Shown here: piece after piece, positions 57,300 through 64,000 of the stretch
How the letters are laid out: each line of letters begins with the position of its first letter
Position numbering within the stretch: the first letter of the stretch is position 1
Assembly: GCA_003244255.1 (NCBI GenBank)
Contig: QHCD01000031.1
Coordinates: forward strand, 1-64,000
Reading direction: 5' to 3'
Source: Pseudonocardiales bacterium
Lineage (GTDB): Bacteria > Actinomycetota > Actinomycetes > Mycobacteriales > QHCD01
DNA length: 64,000 nucleotides
The notes under the pieces: model-generated
What the model saw: the letters and a program-made list of their open reading frames with translations, nothing else
What the model was told of the DNA's origin: nothing
The model's database searches: none
Position numbers and translations under genes: made by a program

Positions 57300-58055
57300 T
57301 CAGCCGTTGCTGTACATCAGCGAGCCGGGCGTGGTCAGCACCTCGCCGGTCTCCAGCCAGGTCTTCAGCCCGGACAGGATCATCGGCCAGCCGCCGTAGA
57401 GCTGGCTGTTCGCTCCCTCACGCATCTGGTCGTGGGTGACGGTGAGACGGCAGGAGTCGGCAACCTGCTCGATCTCCCACGTCACCCGGGAGGTGCCCTC
57501 GCGCTTCACGTCGTCGTCCCAGAGCGCGTTCATGGTCGAGACCAGCCGGCGCGGCGGGTCCACCTCGAGGTTCTCGCCCTCGCCGAGCACGACGCCGTCG
57601 CCCGACCGGTACTCGGCCCGCGATCCCGGCGTCCAGTCGGAGAAGACCTTGGTACCGAACTGGAACTTGGCTCTGGTCTCGGAGTCTGTGATCGCCTCCC
57701 AGAGGCGTTCCGGGGTGGTGCGGATGTAGATCTCGAATACCTTCTCCATCGGGGTCTCCAGTCTGGTCTTGAGGCCGCTGAGGCCGGCGGCCCACGGCTC
57801 GGCGTACTTGCTCACCCAACGGTCGTGGACGAGCCGGATCGGAACGGGGTTCAGGTAATGCAGCTTCTCCCGGCCGCGCCGCCTGGTGACGACGAGGCCG
57901 GCCTGCTCCAGCAGCTTCAGGTGTTTCATCACCCCGAACCGGGTGATGTCAAAGCGTGCTTCTAGTGCGCGCAGCGGCTGGCCGTCCTCGCGGAACAGCT
58001 CGTCGAGCAGCCGCCGCCGGGTCGGATCGGCGAGGGCCTTGAACACAGCGTCCAT
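57300..58055 (-). CDS. ArsR-type HTH fused to SRPBCC/AHSA1 domain
   Basis: A 251-residue fusion. Residues 1-90 are an ArsR winged helix (MDAVFKALADPTRRRLLDEL, FDITRFGVMKHLKLLEQAGL, then RRGREKLHYLNP). Residues of about 112-240 are a START-like SRPBCC domain of the AHSA1/Aha1-C type (FEIYIRTTPERLWEAITDSE, FSDWTPGSRAEYRSGDG). The START domain can bind a hydrophobic ligand, so it may be a one-protein ligand-sensing regulator. Separate genes for the two parts are common; fusions are also known. The ATG at 58055 fits a leaderless message from the promoter next to it. Confidence 0.92.
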   Translation of the reverse strand: MDAVFKALADPTRRRLLDELFREDGQPLRALEARFDITRFGVMKHLKLLEQAGLVVTRRRGREKLHYLNPVPIRLVHDRWVSKYAEPWAAGLSGLKTRLETPMEKVFEIYIRTTPERLWEAITDSETRAKFQFGTKVFSDWTPGSRAEYRSGDGVVLGEGENLEVDPPRRLVSTMNALWDDDVKREGTSRVTWEIEQVADSCRLTVTHDQMREGANSQLYGGWPMILSGLKTWLETGEVLTTPGSLMYSNG

Positions 58056-58061
58056 GCGGTC

Positions 58062-58091
58062 AGAATAGGTGACCATAAAGTCACATGTCAA
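58062..58091 (-). promoter_or_regulatory. Leaderless promoter of the ArsR-SRPBCC gene
   Basis: On the minus strand a perfect TTGACA (58086-58091), 18 bases, TATTCT (58062-58067), then six bases to the ATG at 58055, so transcription should start at or next to the start codon. This decides between this ATG and the upstream in-frame ATG at 58076. Confidence 0.65.
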
Positions 58092-58141
58092 CTAGAGACT
58101 GGGTTCGGATCAGCTCCCAGTCAGACAGCGCTGGCGTTCGC

Positions 58142-58205
58142 TGTTGATCATGCGGTTTCGGGACGCTTCAACGGCGTGTCGCGTACCAGAAGTGCATGAT
58201 CAAGA
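58142..58205. repeat. Hairpin repeat, family 1 copy D (inverted orientation)
   Basis: A 64-bp inverted repeat, TGTTGATCAT to ATGATCAAGA, more diverged in its arms. The central core reads ACGGCGTGTCGCG, the reverse complement of the other three copies, so the element is in opposite orientation. It lies between two minus-strand genes, 37 bases before the stop of the aldolase gene. Confidence 0.88.
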
Positions 58206-58242
58206 ACCGCACACGGAGGTGCTCGCCGCCGGCACGTGGCCG

Positions 58243-59139
58243 TCACAGCAGGCGGGCGAGATCGCTCTCTAGATCCGCCCAGAGTTCGTCGCAGAGCCGC
58301 GACGCCGGGGACACCATGCGCGCCGAGCAAACACCCTCGATCTGCAGGGCCGCCTTCCATCCGGCCGGGGCGGATCCGCGCCGGCACGCCTGAACGACGT
58401 TGAAGAGCTTGCGCTGCAGGTCTTTGGCGCCATCATGATCGCCGCGCGCGACGGCGTCGTAGATGCCAACCCCCAGCGCTGGCACCAGGTTCGCACTCGC
58501 CGCGATCGTGGCGTGCACGCCGACGAGCAGGCTCGCGAACAGCAGCGTGTCGCTGCCTGTGAGCACTCGGAAGTCTTGATCCCTGGTGCGGTAGACGACG
58601 TCCTCGAGGTACTCCATGTCCCGGCTGCTGTCCTTGATCCCGGCGACGTTCGGGTGGCCGGCCAGCTCGGCCACGATCTCCGGTGGGATCGGAATCGAGG
58701 TGTAGACGGGAATGTTGTAGAGCACGATCGGCACCGGCGCGGCGTCCGCCAGCTCGGTATAGAGCCGGCGCAGGTCGTCGTCGGAGGCGGGGTAGTACGA
58801 CGGCGCGGCAACGAGCGCCGCGCTCGCGCCTGCGGCGCCGGCTTCGACGAGCTCCAGACGCGCGTCGTCGAGCGTCGTCACGGGCAGTCCCGCGATCACC
58901 GGCATGCCGTCCGGGATCCTGGCGCGCACCGCCGAGACCAGCTGCCGTCGCTGCGGGCGAGTGAGTCGGGCACCCTCGCCGGTCGACCCGGCCGGGCAGA
59001 TGCCGACGACGCCGGCGTCGACCACCCGGCGGATCAGCCGGTCGAGCCCAGGCTCGTCGAGCCCACCGTGGTCGTCGATCGGCGTCGCCAGCGCAACCAA
59101 CACCCCGCCTGGCAGCACGGCCGTCGGCTCGCCTGCCAT
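58243..59139 (-). CDS. Dihydrodipicolinate synthase family aldolase
   Basis: A 298-residue class I aldolase of the DapA/NanA family. The carboxylate-binding motif is PAGSTGEGARL, the proton-relay Tyr is in VLYNIPVYTSI, and the Schiff-base Lys is in VAGIKDSSRD. With no lysine-biosynthesis gene nearby, it is probably a catabolic 2-keto-acid aldolase rather than the housekeeping DapA. The ATG at 59139 has GTAGGTG upstream. Confidence 0.88.
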   Translation of the reverse strand: MAGEPTAVLPGGVLVALATPIDDHGGLDEPGLDRLIRRVVDAGVVGICPAGSTGEGARLTRPQRRQLVSAVRARIPDGMPVIAGLPVTTLDDARLELVEAGAAGASAALVAAPSYYPASDDDLRRLYTELADAAPVPIVLYNIPVYTSIPIPPEIVAELAGHPNVAGIKDSSRDMEYLEDVVYRTRDQDFRVLTGSDTLLFASLLVGVHATIAASANLVPALGVGIYDAVARGDHDGAKDLQRKLFNVVQACRRGSAPAGWKAALQIEGVCSARMVSPASRLCDELWADLESDLARLL

Positions 59140-59372
59140 TGCACCTACCGCCCGTTGTCGTGGCACCGGAACGATCCGTCCTGCCGGTGAGTATTCCGCA
59201 GAGTCGACGGCGACCGACTCACGCCCCGTGTGGGTAGTCGTGCGCCGCGGGCGGCAAACACGGTTCCGAGACGGTCCTGCCGCACGCCGTGGCGGGTAGC
59301 CTTCTCGGCGGTGCGCCGGGAAGCCTGGTCGGCAACGTGTCGCCACGCGCCCGGATCGGAGCCATCGCAGCC

Positions 59373-60836
59373 ATGAAGGACGTCGGTACCTTCGGCCTGA
59401 TCGTTCTGGTGGTGGCCGGCGCGGCGATCGTCGCGGTGCTCTCCAACCGGCTGGCCGAGCGCATCAGGGTGCCGGCGCCCGCGATCTTCCTGATCGCGGC
59501 GGCCGTGCTCTCCGATCTCGCGCCGTCGCTCTATGACCTGTCGACGACGACCGTGCAGCGGATCGTCACGGTGGCTCTCGCGATCATCCTCTTCGACGGC
59601 GGCATGCACATCGGCATGGCGCGGTTACGGTCGGCCGCGGGGGCGATCGTCTGGCTCGGCGTCGTCGGGACGGCCGTGACGACGGCCGGCGTGGCGCTGA
59701 TCGCGCACGCGCTGTTGGGGTTAGGCGCGAAGATCTCGCTGGTGCTCGGCACCGCCCTGGCGCCCACCGATCCCGCTGTCGTCTTCTCCGTGCTCGGCAA
59801 TCGCGAGGTGCGCGGCCGCGCGGGCACCATTCTCGAGGGCGAGTCCGGCGCCAACGATCCGGTCGGCATCGCGCTGATGATCGGGCTGCTCACCGCGAGC
59901 GGCAGTGGCGCGCGCCTGGCTCTGGGCGTGGCGCAACAGTTCGCCCTCGAGATGGCGATCGGCCTTGCGATCGGCGTCGTCGGAGGAGTCCTGCTGCTGG
60001 CGTTCATGCGCCGGATCCCGCTGCCGAACGCTGCGCTGTATCCAATCCGTGCGCTCGCCGGCGCGCTGGTGCTCTACGGCGTCGCGACCGTGGCGCACGG
60101 CTCGGGTTTCCTGGCCGTGTTCGTCGCCGGGATCGTCGTCGGGGACGAGCGGGCGCCGTACAAGGCGGAGATCGAGCGGTTCTGTTCCTCGCTCGCGACG
60201 CTCGGCGAGATCGTGGCGTTCGCGGTGCTCGGGCTCACCGTGCACCTCAGCCACTTCCGGCATGGCCACGCGCTCGGCTACGGTCTCGCGATCGCTGCGC
60301 TGCTCGCGCTCGTGGTGCGGCCCGTGCTCGGCGGCCTCGTACTCGCTGCGATCGGCCTGTCCAGGCCGGAGCGGATCTTCGTGCTGTGGTCGGGGTTGAA
60401 GGGCGCGGTGCCGATCCTGCTCGGCAGCTTCGTGCTCTCCTCCGGGATCGCCCATGCCGCCGAGGTCTACGACGTCATCGCCGTCGTCGTCGCGTTCTCG
60501 GTGATCGTCCAGGGCGGGCTGGTGCCCACCATCGCGCGGCGGGTCGGCGTGCCGATGCGCGCCGTCGAGCCCGAACCGTGGGCGGCCGGCCTACGACTGC
60601 GGGACGAGCCGCAGGGGTTGCACCGGTATGTCGTGGAGGCGGGATCCGCCGCCGACGGCAGCGCCGTGCGCGACCTCGCCGTCGGTGAATCACTGTGGAT
60701 CAGCATCGTGACCCGGGCCGGCCGGCTGGTGCCGGTGGGCAGCGACCTCGTGTTGCACGCCGGCGACGAGGTGCTGGCGCTGACCGATCCGGGCGACGAG
60801 ATCGATCCCGCGCCGGTGTTCCGCGGCGACGAGTGA
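59373..60836 (+). CDS. Cation/proton antiporter (CPA1/NhaP type) with TrkA-C domain
   Basis: A 487-residue protein. About twelve helices occupy residues 1-395, with the transport motifs ALAPTDPAVVFSVL and EGESGANDPVGIAL, whose ND pair is typical of electroneutral CPA1 exchangers. Residues of about 400-480 form a cytoplasmic RCK_C/TrkA-C domain (RDLAVGESLWISIVTRAGRL), a possible nucleotide or ion sensor. It exchanges Na+ or K+ for protons. The ATG at 59373 starts at the first helix. Confidence 0.92.
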   Translation: MKDVGTFGLIVLVVAGAAIVAVLSNRLAERIRVPAPAIFLIAAAVLSDLAPSLYDLSTTTVQRIVTVALAIILFDGGMHIGMARLRSAAGAIVWLGVVGTAVTTAGVALIAHALLGLGAKISLVLGTALAPTDPAVVFSVLGNREVRGRAGTILEGESGANDPVGIALMIGLLTASGSGARLALGVAQQFALEMAIGLAIGVVGGVLLLAFMRRIPLPNAALYPIRALAGALVLYGVATVAHGSGFLAVFVAGIVVGDERAPYKAEIERFCSSLATLGEIVAFAVLGLTVHLSHFRHGHALGYGLAIAALLALVVRPVLGGLVLAAIGLSRPERIFVLWSGLKGAVPILLGSFVLSSGIAHAAEVYDVIAVVVAFSVIVQGGLVPTIARRVGVPMRAVEPEPWAAGLRLRDEPQGLHRYVVEAGSAADGSAVRDLAVGESLWISIVTRAGRLVPVGSDLVLHAGDEVLALTDPGDEIDPAPVFRGDE

Positions 60837-60842
60837 GGGGGT

Positions 60843-60895
60843 GGGCGACCGCCCCCGATGCGGTCGCCCCAGGCGCGGCCGGCGTCGTCGGCCGC
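60843..60895. terminator. Two consecutive hairpins after the antiporter gene
   Basis: GGGCGACCG and CGGTCGCCC (60843-60869) pair perfectly over nine bases. GCGGCCG and CGGCCGC (60875-60895) pair over seven. They lie in the 147-base gap between the antiporter and the convergent DUF4031 gene and probably terminate both. Confidence 0.55.
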
Positions 60896-60983
60896 CCCCC
60901 GATGTGCTCGCCCACTATGAAGACGCCCGGGCGCGGCAAAAGGTTGCGCCGGTCGCCCGAACATGCCGGGTAGCAGCGCACTG

Positions 60984-61250
60984 CTACTCCCTTGACCGCC
61001 GCGCGCGGCGGAGGCCGGCGGTGCGCAGCCGGGTGAGCAGCTCGCGCGACCCGACCGGCACCGCCCCGGCCGCGAGCGCGCGGTCCCGCAGTTCGGCCGG
61101 GACGTCGTAATGGTCGCCCTGAAACGCTCGTTGCGGGATGCCCAACCGCCGGGCGAAGTCGTGCAGCTCGGCGTAGCTCTGGTCGCTCACCAGGTGCGCC
61201 CACAACCGGCCGCCGCGCGGCCAGAGCGCGGAATCGACCAGGACCGTCAC
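60984..61250 (-). CDS. DUF4031 domain-containing protein
   Basis: An 88-residue protein matching the DUF4031 family: TVLVDSALWPRGGRLWAHLV, SDQSYAELHDFARRLGIPQR and FQGDHYDVP. The conserved His, Asp and Tyr suggest a small metal-binding or enzymatic fold, but no function is established. The GTG at 61250 begins the conserved sequence. Confidence 0.85.
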   Translation of the reverse strand: MTVLVDSALWPRGGRLWAHLVSDQSYAELHDFARRLGIPQRAFQGDHYDVPAELRDRALAAGAVPVGSRELLTRLRTAGLRRARRSRE

Positions 61251-61421
61251 GTCGGCCGCGCGCGCGCCCCGGCGAGCCGGCGACTCGAGAGCGCACGGAG
61301 CAGGCAGACCCGTCGGCGGGCGGGCTCGGTCATCGGATCATCGTGGCACCGGTCCCGACGTCGTCGAAGCCGCACCGCAAACCGATGCAAGCGCGCGCCG
61401 ACGGCGTGGTTGACTTCGACG

Positions 61422-62012
61422 ATGCCGCGTCCGCGTATCGCCGACGACGAGGAGTTGCTCTCGGCCGCGGGCGCCGTGCTCAGCACCAGCGGTCCCTCGC
61501 GCTTCACGCTGCAGCGGGTTGCGGACCGAGCCGACGTGTCGGCCGCGACCCTGATCAAGCGGTTCGGATCCAAGCGCGAGCTGATGCTGGCGATGAACCG
61601 GCGCTGGGTCGCTTCGATCCGCCCCGGCATGGCGGAGGCGACGGCGGGCCACGACACCGCACTGCAGCGACTGCGTGCGGCCGCCCTGTGGGGCTTTGCC
61701 GACCTGGACAACGCCGCAAACACGGCCCGGCAGCTTGCATCGCTCGCGGTCGACCTGCAGGACGACGATATGCGCGCTCTGCTCGCGCGCGGGTGGCGGG
61801 TGGTCCGGCGACGGCTGACCGAGCTCGCCGACGACGCGATCGACACCGGCGACCTCGACGCCGCGCCTCCCGCCGAGCAGGCGGCGCGGATCCTGTTCGC
61901 GCTGGGCGAGGGCACCCGGCTCGCCTGGTCGGTCGAGCCGCGCGGGTCGCTGGTTGCCCGCGCGAGCGCCGACCTCGACGCGGTGCTGGCCGCCTGGGGC
62001 ACTCAGCGGTAG
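61422..62012 (+). CDS. TetR family transcriptional regulator
   Basis: A 196-residue repressor-type protein. The helix-turn-helix is FTLQRVADRADVSAATLIKR with the family ending FGSKRELMLAM. The ligand-binding half is helical and unspecific. It is convergent with the SDR gene and overlaps its 3' end by 10 bases. A likely target is the palindrome in the SDR promoter. Confidence 0.9.
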   Translation: MPRPRIADDEELLSAAGAVLSTSGPSRFTLQRVADRADVSAATLIKRFGSKRELMLAMNRRWVASIRPGMAEATAGHDTALQRLRAAALWGFADLDNAANTARQLASLAVDLQDDDMRALLARGWRVVRRRLTELADDAIDTGDLDAAPPAEQAARILFALGEGTRLAWSVEPRGSLVARASADLDAVLAAWGTQR

Positions 62013-62929
62013 CCGCGTTCGGAGGCCGGCCGTTTCGCGCTCTGGATCTCCGCGACGTAGCGCCAGCAGTCAGGTTGGGTGCCGTCGACGTCGGTGATGC
62101 CGTACGTGCGGGCGAGTTCTGCACTGGAAACCGTCCTGCCGGCGTAGCGGTCGACCCCGGGATCGGCTGCCAGCGCTGCGATCCCGCGCCCGACATACGT
62201 CGGCGACTCAGAGCAGCAGAAGTGCGGCGTCTTCTCCAGCGCGTCTCGCCACGTCGTCTCGGTGACGCGGAAGTTCTCCAGCATCTGCTCGGATCGCAGC
62301 CAGCCGGGCGTGACCGCAAGCGGCGTACAGGTGGCGTCTTCGAGTTCGGCCGTCAGCCCGACGACGATCCGCCCCACCGCCGCCTTGACCAGGTCGTAGT
62401 AGAGGCCTACGCCGCGGCGGAAGGCCCGATTGAACTCCGTCGTGCCGTCGGTCATCTCGATCAGCACGCCGCCGTCGTGGCGCAGTATCAGCGGCAGCGC
62501 CTTCGCGCTGGTGATCAGGTGCGTGTCGATGCCCATCCGCAGCAACCGAAGGCCGCCGTCGAGATCGTGCTCCCAGAGCGTCTTGTCCCACTGCGCGTAC
62601 CGGTCGCCGCCGAAGATGTCGTTGACGAGGATGTCGAGCCGCCCGTGCTCGGCGTCGATGCGCTCGATCAGGCGGCCGACGTCGTCAGGCTGCAGATGAT
62701 CTACGCGCAGCGCATGTCCGGTGCCGCCGGCGGCGCGGATGAGCTCGCCGGTCTCGTCGATCGTCTCCGGGCGGCCGATCTCCGACCGCCCGGCATCGAC
62801 GCTGCTGCGGCCGGTTGCGTAGACGACGGCGCCGGCGCGCGCGAGCTCGACCGCGATCCCCCGCCCGGCACCGCGGGTCGCCCCGGCCACCAGTGCCACC
62901 CGTCCGCGCAGTTCCGCGTCGTCGACCAT
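62003..62929 (-). CDS. SDR family oxidoreductase
   Basis: A 308-residue short-chain dehydrogenase. The nucleotide site is VAGATRGAGRGIAVELARAG, the structural motif is LDILVNDIFGGDRY (with ND in place of NNAG), and the active site shows GLYYDLVKAAVG, a YxxxK pair. The usual catalytic serine is replaced by Thr in LIEMTDGTTEF. The extended loop and the ending GITDVDGTQPDCWRY match a subgroup with longer C-termini. The ATG at 62929 follows GGAGG. Confidence 0.9.
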   Translation of the reverse strand: MVDDAELRGRVALVAGATRGAGRGIAVELARAGAVVYATGRSSVDAGRSEIGRPETIDETGELIRAAGGTGHALRVDHLQPDDVGRLIERIDAEHGRLDILVNDIFGGDRYAQWDKTLWEHDLDGGLRLLRMGIDTHLITSAKALPLILRHDGGVLIEMTDGTTEFNRAFRRGVGLYYDLVKAAVGRIVVGLTAELEDATCTPLAVTPGWLRSEQMLENFRVTETTWRDALEKTPHFCCSESPTYVGRGIAALAADPGVDRYAGRTVSSAELARTYGITDVDGTQPDCWRYVAEIQSAKRPASERGYR

Positions 62930-62957
62930 GCGCTGCCTCCTCGCCTCGCGAATCAAG

Positions 62958-62988
62958 TTAGTAAATCGCCGTTCACTTACTCGGTCAA
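62958..62988 (-). promoter_or_regulatory. Candidate promoter and TetR operator of the SDR gene
   Basis: On the minus strand TTGACC (62983-62988) and TACTAA (62958-62963) with 18-19 bases between. A palindrome with AGTAA and TTACT ends (62960-62981) fills the spacer and reaches the -10, a usual place for a TetR operator. Pattern only. Confidence 0.4.
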
Positions 62989-63047
62989 TGGCCGCCGCCC
63001 GGATGCGTTCCGGCGCGCTGGCATTGCGGTCAGTAGGCTGCGGGCCG

Positions 63048-64000
63048 ATGGAGGTCTACCGCAGCTCAGCAACGCTCTCCGACGGCAGGCGGTTGCTCTA
63101 CTTCGACACCGCGCCCGACACCGGTCGGGATCGGTGGATCGACGAGCGTGGACTGGGGGCCGCCTCCAACGCGTCGCAGATCCGTTGGGACGCGCTGCGC
63201 GAGGAGTGGGTGGGCATCGCATCCCATCGGCAGAGCCGCACGTTCCTGCCGCCGGCCGACGAGTGCCCGCTGTGCCCGTCGCAAGACGGCCGTCGCACCG
63301 AGATCCCCGCACCGTCCTACGACGTCGTCGTCTTCGAGAACCGGTTCCCCTCGTTCACGACGACGGCGACCGGCGCCGCCGTGGATGCCGCGCCGTTTCT
63401 GGCTCGTCCGGCCATCGGATCCTGCGAGGTGGTCTGCTTCACCAGCGACCACGACACGTCGTTCTCCCAGCTACCAACCGAACGTGCCCGCATGGTGGTC
63501 GAGGCGTGGGCCGATCGGGTGGCCGAACTGTCGGCGCGAGACGGCGTCGAGCACGTCTACCCGTTCGAGAATCGCGGGGTCGAGATCGGCGTGACGCTGG
63601 CGCATCCGCACGGCCAGATCTACGCCTACCCGTTCGTGCCGCCGTTGGTCGCGCGGATCGCCGACGCCGGGCGGCGACACCGCGAGCGCACCGGTGACTG
63701 CCTCGGGTGTTCGCTGCTGCAGTCCGAGGAGCGCGACGGCGTGCGGGTCGTCGTCGCCGGCGAGCACTGGCTCGCCTACGTGCCGTTCGCCGCCCGCTGG
63801 CCGTTCGAGGTGCACATCGCCGCCCGCCGACACGTCCCCGACCTCGCCGCGACCACGCCCGATGAACGGGCCGATCTCGCCTCGACGTATGTCAATGTGC
63901 TGCGCCGATTCGACGCACTGTTTGAAACGCCGACGCCGTACATCGCCGCCTGGGTGCAGGCACCGGTTCACTCCGGCCGCGACGACGTGCACCTGCACGC
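63048..64000 (+). CDS. galT: Galactose-1-phosphate uridylyltransferase, truncated by window end
   Basis: The first 317 residues of GalT, which swaps UMP between UDP-glucose and galactose-1-phosphate in the Leloir pathway. A zinc-binding CPLC lies at 73-76. FENRFPSF and the active-site HPHGQIYAYPF, whose second histidine takes the uridylyl group, are visible. The frame is open to the end of the window, so the C-terminus is missing here. galK usually follows in such operons and may lie just outside. Confidence 0.92.
   Translation, partial: MEVYRSSATLSDGRRLLYFDTAPDTGRDRWIDERGLGAASNASQIRWDALREEWVGIASHRQSRTFLPPADECPLCPSQDGRRTEIPAPSYDVVVFENRFPSFTTTATGAAVDAAPFLARPAIGSCEVVCFTSDHDTSFSQLPTERARMVVEAWADRVAELSARDGVEHVYPFENRGVEIGVTLAHPHGQIYAYPFVPPLVARIADAGRRHRERTGDCLGCSLLQSEERDGVRVVVAGEHWLAYVPFAARWPFEVHIAARRHVPDLAATTPDERADLASTYVNVLRRFDALFETPTPYIAAWVQAPVHSGRDDVHLH

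Noticed and set aside
43703..58205. CRISPR array
   Set aside because: The repeat copies are kilobases apart, differ in stem family and have no spacers or cas genes.

Overview
The window is 64 kb of very GC-rich, densely coding DNA with frequent GTG and TTG starts and short overlaps between neighbouring genes. The gene families (SepH, DUF2530, DUF3027, DUF3352, a bacterial XPB helicase, type VII secretion substrates) place it in the Actinomycetota. From about 16.9 kb to 57.2 kb the core genes follow the order of the Mycobacterium tuberculosis block Rv0861c to Rv0889c: citrate synthase 2, SerC, SepH, MarR, DUF2530, DUF3027, MFS, Csp, the WYL/helicase-associated protein and XPB. The genus cannot be named from sequence alone.

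Layout. 0.1-4.6 kb (minus): a polar amino-acid ABC transporter (binding protein, permease, ATPase) in one operon with a fumarylacetoacetase-fold enzyme and a membrane-anchored molybdopterin oxidoreductase. 4.9-8.5 kb (minus): three overlapping genes for a PaoABC-like molybdenum hydroxylase. 8.6-12.8 kb (minus): a 1417-residue secreted sedolisin-type peptidase with Kelch repeats. 13.2-16.7 kb (plus): a small type VII secretion substrate locus with two paralogous accessory genes of unknown function. 16.9-21.2 kb: pdxH, citrate synthase, serC, sepH. 21.3-25.0 kb: a heterodimeric ABC exporter. 25.3-37.9 kb (plus): six genes for an FtsX-type ABC system, in the order permease-permease-ATPase-ATPase-permease-permease, followed by an aldo/keto reductase. 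39-43.3 kb (minus): NCS2 purine permease, MarR regulator, MFS exporter, a small membrane protein and a 2'-5' RNA ligase family protein. 43.4-51.98 kb: DUF2530, a sacsin-like GHKL ATPase, DUF3027, MFS, cold-shock protein, DUF3352 protein and a small conserved protein. 52-57.2 kb: the WYL/helicase-associated protein and XPB, separated by a DUF559/AbiEi-like nuclease gene. 57.3-64 kb: an ArsR-SRPBCC fusion, a DHDPS-family aldolase, a cation/proton antiporter, DUF4031, TetR, an SDR oxidoreductase and a truncated galT.

Eight intergenic hairpin repeats of 58-64 bp are scattered through the window. They form three stem families. Two families with unrelated stems share the same 13-base loop core. The third family flanks the DUF559 gene exactly where it separates the two helicase-locus genes. 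The other most distinctive element is the six-gene FtsX-type ABC cluster: four large paralogous permeases with a conserved extracytoplasmic cysteine pair, one consensus and one signature-degenerate ATPase, and a shared tandem direct-repeat element upstream of the first two permeases.
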